Shown piece by piece: positions 1-6,692 of a stretch of DNA of 10,725 nt (position 1 is its first letter; each line of letters begins with the position of its first letter). This DNA comes from an uncultured Ruminococcus sp. (GTDB taxonomy: Bacteria; Bacillota; Clostridia; Oscillospirales; Acutalibacteraceae): NCBI GenBank assembly GCA_900554995.1, contig USJJ01000025.1, positions 1 to 10,725 of the forward strand, read 5' to 3'. The translations under genes and the position numbers were made by a program. Under the pieces are notes generated by a model, which saw only the letters and a program-made list of their open reading frames with translations, was not told the DNA's origin and searched no databases.

Positions 1-174
1 TTTCAGCTTGTTTATTTGTCCACGGGTAAATATTCCCGAAATTCTCCACTCATATTCACCTGCAAAGTACAAAGCCTCGGCTTTGCCGAAATATGAGATT
101 ATCTCGTCGGATTTGACGCTTGAAGAAACCCCGAGAGCGTCCTGCGCCCATACCCAATAGAGCTTGTCATTCAT
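1..174 (-). CDS. dprA: DprA (DNA-processing protein A), N-terminal part, cut by the window edge
   Basis: DprA/Smf loads RecA onto incoming single-stranded DNA during natural transformation. Only the first 58 codons are present and the frame is still open at base 1. The visible part begins MNDKLYWVWAQDALG and continues through a segment containing FGKAEALYFAGEYEW and FTRGQ. This matches the helical N-terminal region of Firmicute DprA proteins, where a 'YW.WLQ..LG' start and an 'AGEYEWR' segment are common. The Rossmann-like domain that binds DNA lies outside the window. The ATG (174-172) overlaps the TGA of the upstream RNA methyltransferase (173-171) in an ATGA arrangement, so the two are probably translationally coupled. 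The identification rests on a short N-terminus. I am fairly confident because both the pattern and the length to the start fit. Confidence 0.8.
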   Translation of the reverse strand, partial: MNDKLYWVWAQDALGVSSSVKSDEIISYFGKAEALYFAGEYEWRISGIFTRGQINKLK

Positions 175-956
175 TCTCTCACCATTTCCCAGATAAGTAT
201 CGCCGCCGCAGTTGCGGCATTAAGCGATTCCGCTCTGCCGCCCATCGGAATCGTTACCCGCATACGGCAGGCTTCCATCGTCTTTTCGGTCACACCGTTT
301 CCCTCATTGCCGACAACGCAGACGATCCCTCCGTCGGTGTCGATGTCGGTAATTTTCACGCTGTTCCTGTCGGGCGTCGAAGCAAGGGTCATCATTCCAT
401 TTCCGTCCGCCTCGGCAATAACCTCGGCGGCACTCTCCGCAGTTACAATATTAAGTCTCAATGCAGAGCCCATCGACGCTCTGAGCGCTTTCGGGTTATA
501 AATATCACATCCGCCGCAGACGATAAGCCCGTCAATTCCGAGTGCCTCTGCGGTTCTGCTTATTGCCCCGAGATTTGAGGGATCCTGAACATTTTCGAGC
601 ATCAGGTATTTTCCGTCGGATTTAAGGCTCGCACAGTCCGACCGTTTCGGAGTTCTGCAAACGGCAAAAATTCCCTGCGGATTCTGCGTATCCGAGAGCT
701 TTGCAGCCACCTCGTCGGAGATTTCATATACCTCCTCCGAAGCGTTTACAATGCTTTTGCAGCGGTCGCCGTACTTTCGACGAGCCGTTTTGCTGAGAAA
801 AGTGCGAAAAATCTTAATCCCGTTTTCGGCGGCGTCCGAGCAGAGCCTTGCTCCCTCAAGGAAGAACATTCCGCTCTCACGGCGGGTCTTTGAGCTGTCA
901 CGCACAGCGACTGCGGATCTTATTTTTTCATTGTTTTTTGACGTCAGAAAATCCAA
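171..956 (-). CDS. SpoU/TrmH-family RNA 2'-O-methyltransferase (RlmB-like)
   Basis: Predicted SAM-dependent enzyme that methylates a ribose 2'-OH in rRNA or tRNA; the exact target cannot be read from the sequence. Numbered from the TTG at 956 (261 residues), the first ~100 residues form the substrate-binding domain found in RlmB/MRM3-type proteins, including FFLEGARLC. The C-terminal SPOUT domain shows the three family motifs: motif 1 NVQDPSNLGAISRTA (~122-136), motif 2 GNEGNGV (~216-222) and motif 3 IPMGGRAESLNAATAAAI (~236-253). The frame is open back to a GTG at 998. I prefer the TTG at 956 because AAAGGGG lies 8 bases upstream and the product then starts MDFLTSKNNEKI, like its relatives. 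It follows rplT after a terminator and overlaps dprA by four bases. A methyltransferase beside ribosomal genes fits a role in ribosome maturation. Confidence 0.88.
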   Translation of the reverse strand: MDFLTSKNNEKIRSAVAVRDSSKTRRESGMFFLEGARLCSDAAENGIKIFRTFLSKTARRKYGDRCKSIVNASEEVYEISDEVAAKLSDTQNPQGIFAVCRTPKRSDCASLKSDGKYLMLENVQDPSNLGAISRTAEALGIDGLIVCGGCDIYNPKALRASMGSALRLNIVTAESAAEVIAEADGNGMMTLASTPDRNSVKITDIDTDGGIVCVVGNEGNGVTEKTMEACRMRVTIPMGGRAESLNAATAAAILIWEMVRE

Positions 957-1013
957 ACTCTCGACCCCTTTCGTTCGGTATACCCGCTCAAAATGCACGG
1001 CAAACAGGTGCCG

Positions 1014-1056
1014 TTAAAAAGACAAATTCACGCCCCCTCAATAAAAAGGGGCGTGA
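1014..1056 (-). terminator. Intrinsic terminator after rplT
   Basis: Read on the minus strand, TCACGCCCC pairs with GGGGCGTGA (9 bp, loop about 11 bases), followed by ATTTGTCTTTTT. It starts 8 bases after the rplT stop and separates the ribosomal operon from the methyltransferase gene. The T-rich tract is interrupted, so some readthrough into the downstream genes is plausible. No strong separate promoter is obvious in the ~55 bases before the methyltransferase start. Confidence 0.8.
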
Positions 1057-1063
1057 TAATTAT

Positions 1064-1420
1064 TTATTTAAGAGCTGCCTTAGCCTTCTCTGTGAGAGCT
1101 GTGAAAGCAGCAGGATCTGCGATTGCGATCTCTGAAAGCATCTTTCTGTTAAGTGTGATGCCTGCCTTGTTGAGACCGTTCATAAATGTTGAATAGTTCA
1201 TTCCGTTGAGCTTACAAGCTGCGGAAATTCTTGTGATCCAAAGGCGGCGGAAATCTCTCTTCTTCTGCTTACGTCCTACATAAGCATACTGACCTGATTT
1301 CATAACTGCCTGCTTAGCTGTCTTGAAAAGACTGGACTTTGAGCCGTAGTAGCCCTTAGCCATCTTCATTACTTTATTTCTTCTCTTACGAGACATGGTA
1401 GCGCCTTTAATACGAGCCAT
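1064..1420 (-). CDS. rplT: 50S ribosomal protein L20
   Basis: L20 (bL20) binds 23S rRNA early in assembly of the large subunit. In many bacteria it also represses its own operon by binding the mRNA leader. The product is 118 residues, the standard length. It has the hallmark start [18 protein letters not shown], the basic helical segment [19 protein letters not shown], and the C-terminal globular part with [11 protein letters not shown] and [17 protein letters not shown]. The ATG at 1420 is preceded by GGAGGT at a normal distance. It is the last gene of the infC-rpmI-rplT set and is followed at once by a terminator. L20 is the expected effector for the structured leader upstream of infC. Confidence 0.98.
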   Translation of the reverse strand: MARIKGATMSRKRRNKVMKMAKGYYGSKSSLFKTAKQAVMKSGQYAYVGRKQKKRDFRRLWITRISAACKLNGMNYSTFMNGLNKAGITLNRKMLSEIAIADPAAFTALTEKAKAALK

Positions 1421-1458
1421 GGTAAGTTACCTCCAATTTTAAATTTAAACGATCTGAA

Positions 1459-1656
1459 TTATTTGTACGGGATCAAACGCTTGATCTGCTTAACATTTGT
1501 TGTATCGGCAACAACTGTCTGGCGGAGACCTCTCTTACGCTTGGTTGTCTTTTTGTTGAGGATGTGAGACTTGTTAGCGTGTCCACGGATCGGCTTACCG
1601 TTCTTAGACATCTTAAAGCGCTTCTTTGCACCGCTGTGAGTTTTAATTTTAGGCAT
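1459..1656 (-). CDS. rpmI: 50S ribosomal protein L35
   Basis: L35 (bL35) is a small, very basic protein of the large ribosomal subunit. The product is 65 residues, typical for the family, and begins MPKIKTHSGAKKRFK. Further family markers are the HANKSHIL segment and the lysine/arginine-rich KKTTKRKRGLRQ stretch, ending in IKRLIPYK. The ATG is preceded by AAGGAGG at 8 bases. The gene lies about 20 bases after the infC stop and 38 bases before the rplT start, so the three are cotranscribed. Confidence 0.98.
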   Translation of the reverse strand: MPKIKTHSGAKKRFKMSKNGKPIRGHANKSHILNKKTTKRKRGLRQTVVADTTNVKQIKRLIPYK

Positions 1657-1676
1657 GGTTTTTTCCTCCTTATGAA

Positions 1677-2195
1677 TTACTTGGATGATTTGGCTGCGAT
1701 AAACATCAGCATCGAACGTCCCTCAAGCTTAGCCGGCTTTTCAACCGTGCCGTATTCACTGACGGCCTCGGCAAATTTGCTCATGGTGACAAGTCCGTTT
1801 TCGGGATGAGCCATTTCACGGCCTCTGAAACGGATTGAAACCTTAACTCGGTTGCCGCCTTTAAGGAACTTGATGGCTTGGTTAGCCTTTGTCTCAAAAT
1901 CGTGCGTATCAATGTTGAGCGACAGACGAACCTCTTTGATCTCAATAACTCTCTGGTTCTTTTTAGCTTCTTTTTCACGCTTTGCCTGTTCAAAGCGATA
2001 CTTACCGTAATCCATGATCTTACAGACAGGCGGCTTGGCCTGCGGAGCGATCTTTACAAGGTCTGTGTTCTTTTCATCTGCGAGACGCATAGCCTCTGCG
2101 ATCGGCATAATGCCGAGCTGAGTTCCGTCCGAGTCAATCACTCTGACTTCTTTGTCACGGATCTCCTCGTTGATTTGAGTTTCTTTCGTAGCGAT
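1677..2195 (-). CDS. infC: Translation initiation factor IF-3, non-ATG start
   Basis: IF-3 binds the 30S subunit, keeps subunits apart and rejects wrong start codons. Family markers are INEEIRDKEVRVI near the N-terminus, then AKPPVCKIMDYGKYRFEQ, KEVRLSLNIDTHDFETK, and IRFRGREMAHPE in the C-terminal domain. No ATG is possible at the true N-terminus. GGAGG (2209-2205) is followed by a TTG (2201) only 3 bases away and by an ATC (2195) 9 bases away, in the same frame. I chose ATC because of the spacing, and because infC is known in Escherichia coli and Geobacillus to use AUU, which lets IF-3 limit its own synthesis. The product would then be 172 residues; the TTG would give 174. The ATG at 2264 lies at the base of the attenuator stem and has no ribosome-binding site, so I reject it. 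The gene heads the rpmI-rplT operon. Confidence 0.95.
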   Translation of the reverse strand: MATKETQINEEIRDKEVRVIDSDGTQLGIMPIAEAMRLADEKNTDLVKIAPQAKPPVCKIMDYGKYRFEQAKREKEAKKNQRVIEIKEVRLSLNIDTHDFETKANQAIKFLKGGNRVKVSIRFRGREMAHPENGLVTMSKFAEAVSEYGTVEKPAKLEGRSMLMFIAAKSSK

Positions 2196-2348
2196 GTTCA
2201 AGCACCTCCAAATGCTCAATAATAAAATCAAAGCACGGATGGGAACGAACCTATCCGTGCGCATAAATCTACCAAGAAAAAATCCTGCAAATTATTGACC
2301 GCACGGACGAAACCGTTAAGGTGGGAACGAACCATTCCACTTTGTTGT
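2196..2348 (-). promoter_or_regulatory. Structured infC-rpmI-rplT leader, candidate L20 autoregulatory leader
   Basis: This is the roughly 150-base untranslated leader between the infC promoter and start. On the minus strand it contains a first hairpin (2340-2321), a small 4-bp hairpin (2316-2303) and a terminator-like hairpin (2260-2233). The first and third both show GGTTCGTTCCCA in the loop region. The segment TCCGTGCG (2307-2300) can pair perfectly with CGCACGGA (2261-2254), the 5' arm of the terminator. That gives mutually exclusive antiterminator and terminator forms. In Bacillus the same operon is controlled by L20 binding to its leader and causing premature termination. The competing pairings are seen directly; L20 as ligand is inferred from family knowledge. 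Confidence 0.65.
2218..2260 (-). terminator. Attenuator (intrinsic terminator) before infC
   Basis: GCACGGAT and ATCCGTGC form an 8-bp stem on the minus strand, possibly extended by two G-C pairs across an A-C mismatch. It is followed by TTTGATTTTATTATT. It lies about 20 bases before the infC ribosome-binding site and inside the operon's own transcript, so it must act conditionally. Its 5' arm is shared with the alternative antiterminator pairing. Confidence 0.7.
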
Positions 2349-2354
2349 GTGAGT

Positions 2355-2383
2355 ATTTTATCACCCTATCCGCCTTTTGTCAA
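2355..2383 (-). promoter_or_regulatory. Sigma-A type promoter of infC-rpmI-rplT
   Basis: TTGACA (2383-2378), a 17-base spacer and TAAAAT (2360-2355) on the minus strand. The -35 is perfect and the -10 has one mismatch, as expected for a highly expressed ribosomal operon. Transcription would start near 2348, leaving a long leader. Confidence 0.85.
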
Positions 2384-2442
2384 TAGTTTTTTTGCTTTTT
2401 TATTCCCGAATATTATCATTTTGTAAATTTTGCAGTTCATAA

Positions 2443-2471
2443 TTGAATTTCGCATCGGTTTGTGTTATTAT
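2443..2471 (+). promoter_or_regulatory. Promoter of the zinc-ribbon/TPR gene
   Basis: TTGAAT (2443-2448), a 17-base spacer and TATTAT (2466-2471), with a likely start near 2478. It is divergent from the infC promoter, with about 60 bases between the two -35 boxes. The ribosome-binding site AAGGAGGA follows at 2493-2500. Confidence 0.6.
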
Positions 2472-2506
2472 TGTTATTATTACATTACAAATAAGGAGGA
2501 ATCCAC

Positions 2507-4108
2507 TTGGCGGAAGACAAAGAAAAATCCATGACGGATGAGACCCTGCCGAAAGAGCCCGAAGAGAAAAAGGAGGGCTGGGACTGGGACGCAGCCGTTC
2601 CGCAAACAGATACAAGCAACATCTCCTTTGATGATTTGCAGACGGCGGAGGTTAACCTCTCCGAATCCGTTGAAGAAGAAAAAGCCGAAGATGAAAAGAA
2701 AGAGGAAGAGCCTGAAGCCGTTGAGGAAAAATCGGACGACGACGGACTTTGCATCGTATGCGGAAAGCCCCGAGGCAACAGCCCGAGCGATCTTTATTGC
2801 AATGAGTGCCGTGCAAAGTTCCTGCGCACGAACTACGGCGTTGGGCACATTATCCTTGCATTTGTTATGGTTATCGTTGCCGCTCTCGGCTATTTCGTAT
2901 GCACATCGACCGTAACGGTTTCAAGCAAGCTCTATAAAGCCGAGCAGTGCGTTTCCGAAAGAAGATACAACGACGCCGTAAATCTTTGCAGTGAGATTCT
3001 CGACGCAACGGATAAGCTCAACAGCGGCGTTAACTCCGTTATCAAGGGTGTAAATTCCAATGCACAGAGCCTTGACTGGTTCACCGAAGGCAAGGAAGCG
3101 ACAGCGCTCATCCTCAGAGCATACGCCAATTCGATCACGATTGACCAGAGCACAAGATCTCAGTTTACAGGTCTTGTCGACAACTATGTAAGTAACGGTC
3201 TGTACGACCTCAATCAGAATCCCGAGATTAAAAAGCTCTATGATCTTCTCAAGGATGTTGACAAAACGGATACCGCGCTTGTTGACGGACTTAACAAGTA
3301 CATCACTCAAAAGGATGACGGCGGCTACGATGTCAAATATAATGAGGCAATGAAATACCTCGATTCATATAAAACAACGAGCTCCATTCAGACGAGCCGT
3401 GTTGATTTTTACAGATTCCTCGTTGCATATTATGCCGAAAAGGACAGCAAAACTCTCCTCGGATTTATTGATCAGGCATACAAGGACGCAGACGAATACA
3501 ACTACCTGTACTCGCAGATGTACCTTTCGCTTGCATGGCAGTACAAGGACTATGCCAAGGTTCTTGAAATTGCAAAGGAAGCAACCGCATTCAACCTCAA
3601 CGACACATCGGCTTACTACTACACCGTAAGGGTATATGTTGAAAAGGGCGATCTCAGCACCGCTGACAAGATGTGCGAAAAGATGCGTGAATCCAATCCT
3701 GACGGACTTGATTATTACAGCACAAAGGCTGAAATACTCCGCCGACAGAACAAACTCGACGAAGCGATCGAAATATGCCGCAAAGGTATTGTTGCCGGAT
3801 CGGATTCGGAGATTTACCGTCAGCAGGCGATCGCATACCTCCTCAAGAGCGACAAGGAAAATGCGCTTGAGGCGATCAAACAGTCATATGAGCTTGCAAC
3901 CCAGGAGTCTGAAAACGGAATATCCATTCAAACGGCAAATACCGTTGCGCTTATTTGCTTCATCTGCAACGACACAAAGACTTATGAAGAAATCGAAGCT
4001 ATGTTCAAGCAGAGCAATATGGAGTTCAGCGACTCGGTTAAGAAATGTATCAAGGGCGACATCACATTTGAAGACATCTTTATGAAAGGATCGGGTGAGA
4101 TATCATGA
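2507..4108 (+). CDS. Zinc-ribbon, single-span membrane protein with TPR-like region, function unknown
   Basis: I do not recognise a named function for this 533-residue protein. Residues 1-80 are strongly acidic and probably disordered. A short zinc ribbon follows with CIVC at 82-85 and CNEC at 98-101. A hydrophobic stretch at about 111-134 (VGHIILAFVMVIVAALGYF) would be one membrane span. The remaining ~390 residues are helical with repeated A/Y/L patterns like tetratricopeptide repeats. Examples are the segments at ~141-166 (ERRYNDAVNLCSEIL), ~346-390 and ~405-470 (RRQNKLDEAIEICRKGI, SDKENALEAIKQSYEL). By the positive-inside rule I infer a cytoplasmic zinc ribbon and an outer TPR part. The TTG start is chosen because AAGGAGGA lies 6 bases upstream; an ATG eight codons later lacks such a site. 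It overlaps the next gene by four bases. Confidence 0.8.
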   Translation: MAEDKEKSMTDETLPKEPEEKKEGWDWDAAVPQTDTSNISFDDLQTAEVNLSESVEEEKAEDEKKEEEPEAVEEKSDDDGLCIVCGKPRGNSPSDLYCNECRAKFLRTNYGVGHIILAFVMVIVAALGYFVCTSTVTVSSKLYKAEQCVSERRYNDAVNLCSEILDATDKLNSGVNSVIKGVNSNAQSLDWFTEGKEATALILRAYANSITIDQSTRSQFTGLVDNYVSNGLYDLNQNPEIKKLYDLLKDVDKTDTALVDGLNKYITQKDDGGYDVKYNEAMKYLDSYKTTSSIQTSRVDFYRFLVAYYAEKDSKTLLGFIDQAYKDADEYNYLYSQMYLSLAWQYKDYAKVLEIAKEATAFNLNDTSAYYYTVRVYVEKGDLSTADKMCEKMRESNPDGLDYYSTKAEILRRQNKLDEAIEICRKGIVAGSDSEIYRQQAIAYLLKSDKENALEAIKQSYELATQESENGISIQTANTVALICFICNDTKTYEEIEAMFKQSNMEFSDSVKKCIKGDITFEDIFMKGSGEIS

Positions 4109-4641
4109 CAGCTATCTATGTAATCACAAAGTATATTACCGTCATCGGCACGATCCTTAAGGGTTTCTGGGAGCATCTTTTCTGCCGTATTCTCGGCGTT
4201 CCCGTTTCCGATGCACGCTATCTTCAGGCGACAGAGCTTTGCGGTCACGTTGAACACGATTTTACAAAAACCAAGGCGGTAACGTTTTTCCTCAACTACC
4301 TCCCCGGTATGATGAACCGCCTGTTCGGGTACGGAATGGTGATCGGCGGCTATCTCGGACTTTTCTATCTCAGAGCAAGCACCGCCACAATCGCATTCTG
4401 GTTCTACGTTGTGTTCTACTACCTCGGAGTTTCCCTCCTTTGCAATAACGCTCCCCTCTTTGAGGATGCGCTCAACAACTGGGACCTCCTTTACGGTAAG
4501 GGACGCAAGGCGAACATCTTCGCTAAAATATTCGCTTTTATTCCGTCGGTATACTTCATCGTATCCGCATGGCTTGAAAAGAACGGGCTCAGCCTTGTTA
4601 TCTGGATTGCACTGACACTCGTTGGAATATTTGTAATTTAA
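4105..4641 (+). CDS. Multi-span membrane protein, function unknown, coupled to the TPR gene
   Basis: This 178-residue protein has no family I can name. Hydrophobic stretches at about 72-90, 95-114, 138-157 and 161-178 suggest four membrane spans. A shorter hydrophobic N-terminal helix (3-20) may lie along the membrane. Between the N-terminal helix and the first clear span is a polar segment with ELCGHVEHDF (44-53); its H-x-E-H grouping might bind metal but does not match the HEXXH protease motif. Another polar loop after the second clear span holds APLFEDALNNWDLLYGKG. The ATG overlaps the TGA of the upstream gene (ATGA), and GGGTGAG lies just upstream, so translation is coupled. The two products probably act together in the membrane. 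A terminator follows after 15 bases, so this is a two-gene operon. Confidence 0.8.
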   Translation: MTAIYVITKYITVIGTILKGFWEHLFCRILGVPVSDARYLQATELCGHVEHDFTKTKAVTFFLNYLPGMMNRLFGYGMVIGGYLGLFYLRASTATIAFWFYVVFYYLGVSLLCNNAPLFEDALNNWDLLYGKGRKANIFAKIFAFIPSVYFIVSAWLEKNGLSLVIWIALTLVGIFVI

Positions 4642-4656
4642 ATCTGCATAAAAATT

Positions 4657-4687
4657 ATGACCTCACGGTTTTCGTGGGGTCATTTTT
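4657..4687 (+). terminator. Intrinsic terminator after the two-gene membrane operon
   Basis: ATGACCTCACG pairs with CGTGGGGTCAT (11 bp with one U-G pair, loop GTTTT), followed by TTTTT. An A-rich run before the stem means it could also work weakly in the other direction. Confidence 0.88.
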
Positions 4688-4770
4688 ATAGATGAATATC
4701 AAGGCAATGAGGCGACAGCCGAGTTTTTATTACATCATATGTGATAATTCAACAATATTATATCAAAATG

Positions 4771-4791
4771 TGTTCTAATTGTCAATAACAA
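4771..4791 (+). promoter_or_regulatory. Possible extended -10 promoter and small inverted repeat before the XRE gene
   Basis: TGTTCTAAT (4771-4779) fits an extended -10 (TGn plus TCTAAT), but no good -35 lies at the usual distance. Immediately after it, TTGT (4779-4782) and ACAA (4788-4791) form a short inverted repeat over the expected transcription start. Such a site could be an operator for the regulator itself. The evidence is weak for both. Confidence 0.3.
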
Positions 4792-4814
4792 CGTATGTAA
4801 TATTGGAGGCAATT

Positions 4815-5042
4815 ATGACACTTTATTCTGATATATTAAAAGAACTCAGGCGTGACAAGGGATTGACGCAGGCAGATATTGCAAAACACTTCGGCATCAG
4901 CCAAACAATGTATTCAATGTACGAAAGCGGTCGGAGAACGATGAAAATCGAAGTGCTCTGTGAACTTGCAGATATTCTCGAGACATCGACGGATTATATC
5001 CTCGGAAGAACCGCCCGACAAAATCCGTACCCGAAACGGTGA
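4815..5042 (+). CDS. Small XRE-family helix-turn-helix transcriptional regulator
   Basis: A 75-residue protein made almost entirely of one Cro/C1-type DNA-binding domain. Residues 3-64 show the pattern ILKELRRDKGLTQADIAKHFGISQTMYSMYESGRR. The helix-turn-helix lies at about 18-38, and LCELADILETSTDYILGR closes the domain. There is no effector or dimerisation domain, so it probably acts as a simple dimeric repressor. The frame extends up to 4779, but the ATG at 4815 has GGAGG five bases upstream and begins where relatives begin (MTLYSDILKELR). It is a single-gene unit between two terminators. The secreted lipase lies ~280 bases downstream with its own promoter. Regulation of that gene is possible but not shown. 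Confidence 0.92.
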   Translation: MTLYSDILKELRRDKGLTQADIAKHFGISQTMYSMYESGRRTMKIEVLCELADILETSTDYILGRTARQNPYPKR

Positions 5043-5128
5043 TTTTCACGCTTAGAGTATCGTAATTGCATAAGCTCTGTAAGGTTAAAAGTCCATCAAA
5101 CCTATCTTTACTCCATAATTAATAAAGC

Positions 5129-5167
5129 CCGTATTTGTCGCCTTTGAGAGCAAATACGGTTTTTTAT
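5129..5167 (+). terminator. Intrinsic terminator downstream of the XRE regulator
   Basis: CCGTATTTG (5129-5137) pairs with CAAATACGG (5151-5159), giving a perfect 9-bp stem with a 13-base loop, followed by TTTTTTATTT. It lies about 85 bases after the stop codon. The bases between show no gene. Confidence 0.85.
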
Positions 5168-5215
5168 TTCCGGCATTGATAAGAAAGCTCAGTTTTTCCA
5201 TATTGTCATTATCTC

Positions 5216-5244
5216 TTGACTTTTTTGGAAAAATATGATAAATT
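5216..5244 (+). promoter_or_regulatory. Promoter of the lipase gene
   Basis: TTGACT (5216-5221), a 17-base spacer and TAAATT (5239-5244), with TGA immediately before the -10 as an extended element. Transcription would start near 5251, leaving a leader of about 70 bases before the GTG start. Confidence 0.75.
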
Positions 5245-5320
5245 ATAAACAATTGAAGAGAGCATAAATCCACAATTCCGCAGTTTTTTTGCGGTATTTC
5301 ATTAAAGGGTGAATAAAACT

Positions 5321-6583
5321 GTGAAAAACAATATTTTCAAAAAACTCATAAGCCTTATGCTTTGTCTTTGCATTATGGCGTTTTATACCGTCATCGGCTT
5401 TGCAAAGAATAAAGATAACGCCGACTCTCCCTTCATCTATGTACATGGTATGTGCGGCTGGGGTGAAGGCTCTCCGCAGGAGGAAAAAAGACCGTATTGG
5501 GGCACTCAGCCGGAAAATAATGTAATGAATTATCTCCGGTCGCAGGGATATACCGTGTATAACCCACCGGTCGGCGGTTACAGCAGTGCATGGGACAGAG
5601 CTTGCGAGCTTTTTGCACAGCTTACAGGAACTGTTGTTGACTACGGTGCCGCACACTCAAAGGAATGCGGCCACGAAAGATACGGAAGAGATTATACGAG
5701 CAGAGCAACCATGGGAAAAGCGTGGGATCTCGAAAGTCCGTTAAATTTTGTCGGTCACTCCTTCGGAGGCGAAACAATACGCCTTTTAGCTTCGCTTCTT
5801 GCCTATGGTGACGAAACGGAAATGGAAGCGGACCAAAAAAACTGTTCGGAGCTTTTCAAGGGCGGTCATGAGAAGGGTATCCGTTCAATTACAACTATTT
5901 CCTCTCCTCATAACGGATCAACCGCATCAAACTATGTTGCCGATACCTACATTCCGGCTTTTCTTATGATATTTATGCTCCATGCAAAGTGCGTTTCCGG
6001 AAAGTCGGCAAATGACCTTATGCTTGATCAGTGGGGAATTTCCAAAAACCCGACAAGCGGAGAAAAAGCAAAGCTCAACCCCTTTGCGTGCATTAAAATT
6101 GCGCTTTCAAACGACCACTGTGGCTATGACCTTACCGTTCAGGGAGCTGAAAAGCTCAATAAAAAGATAAAAACAGTTAAATCAGCTTACTATTTTTCAT
6201 ACAGCGCTTGCATAACAGAAAATACAAAATTCGGTTATACTAAGCTCAATAAGGACTACGATGTTTTTTCTCCTTTCAAGATTTCTTCTCCTCTGATTTC
6301 TTCTTCGGTCAATATGTTCATCGGAGGAAAATACATTGATAAGTCATGGGGCGCAAACGACGGAATCGTTCCCCTCAAAAGTGCCCTTTATCCTTTCAAT
6401 GAAGATCACGTTACATATGATAATTCAAGAAGTATAATTCCCGGCGTTTGGTATGTTATGCCGACGATTTACGGCGCCGATCACTATGACTTCTGCAATG
6501 CCGCAGACGAAAAGGCGTTCGGTTCACGTCAAGGCTTCTTTGATTTCTATACCGATCTCTCCGAGCTTATCTGCAACATCTGA
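5321..6583 (+). CDS. Secreted triacylglycerol lipase, similar to Geobacillus/Staphylococcus family I.5-I.6
   Basis: Predicted extracellular alpha/beta-hydrolase that cleaves fatty acyl esters. Numbered from the GTG at 5321 (420 residues), residues 1-28 look like a signal peptide: a basic start, a hydrophobic core and cleavage near VIGFA. The oxyanion region FIYVHGMCGWG (~39-48) is followed by WDRACELFAQLTGTVVDYG and GHERYGR, closely matching Geobacillus lipases. The catalytic triad is readable as Ser147 (GHSFGG), Asp347 (NDGIV) and His388 (ADHYDF). The four residues that bind structural zinc in Geobacillus lipase also have matches: Asp92, His112, His118 and Asp236 (LDQWG). The pentapeptide is GHSFG rather than the AHSQG typical of Bacillus-group enzymes. 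The GTG at 5309 overlaps the ribosome-binding site AAAGGGTG, so I prefer 5321. It is transcribed alone, from its own promoter to a shared terminator. Confidence 0.92.
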   Translation: MKNNIFKKLISLMLCLCIMAFYTVIGFAKNKDNADSPFIYVHGMCGWGEGSPQEEKRPYWGTQPENNVMNYLRSQGYTVYNPPVGGYSSAWDRACELFAQLTGTVVDYGAAHSKECGHERYGRDYTSRATMGKAWDLESPLNFVGHSFGGETIRLLASLLAYGDETEMEADQKNCSELFKGGHEKGIRSITTISSPHNGSTASNYVADTYIPAFLMIFMLHAKCVSGKSANDLMLDQWGISKNPTSGEKAKLNPFACIKIALSNDHCGYDLTVQGAEKLNKKIKTVKSAYYFSYSACITENTKFGYTKLNKDYDVFSPFKISSPLISSSVNMFIGGKYIDKSWGANDGIVPLKSALYPFNEDHVTYDNSRSIIPGVWYVMPTIYGADHYDFCNAADEKAFGSRQGFFDFYTDLSELICNI

Positions 6584-6614
6584 ATTCAAATAATCAGTTT
6601 AAAAAATATATGTC

Positions 6615-6646
6615 ATCACCCCGGTTACAAGCGTAATCGGGGTGAT
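6615..6646. terminator. Bidirectional terminator between the lipase gene and cysS
   Basis: ATCACCCCGGTTAC pairs with GTAATCGGGGTGAT (14 bp with one wobble, loop AAGC). It lies between two convergent stop codons, 6583 on the plus strand and 6693 on the minus strand. The minus-strand side is followed by a run of six T after ATGACATATA; the plus-strand side has only TTTACTGTTTT. It probably ends both transcripts. Confidence 0.85.
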
Positions 6647-6692
6647 TTACTGTTTTGGCTTCGCTGTATTTTCGAATCTCTGTTTTGCGCAA

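Noticed and set aside
120..578. 152-residue plus-strand frame antisense to the RNA methyltransferase and the start of dprA
   Set aside because: The opposite strand shows clear SpoU motifs and the DprA start; the plus-strand product is Arg/His-rich with no recognisable domain.
2196..2264. N-terminal extension of IF-3 from the ATG at 2264
   Set aside because: It would translate through the attenuator stem and its T-tract, has no ribosome-binding site, and adds residues not seen in IF-3 proteins.
3982..4257. 91-residue minus-strand frame across the junction of the two membrane-protein genes
   Set aside because: It is antisense to two well-supported coupled genes and has no ribosome-binding site or domain.
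4642..4770. Possible short gene or RNA between the membrane operon and the XRE gene
   Set aside because: Apart from the terminator hairpin I see no start codon with a ribosome-binding site and no stable fold beyond it.
5085..5273. 62-residue minus-strand frame between the XRE gene and the lipase gene
   Set aside because: It runs through the XRE terminator hairpin and the lipase promoter, and no ribosome-binding site precedes it.
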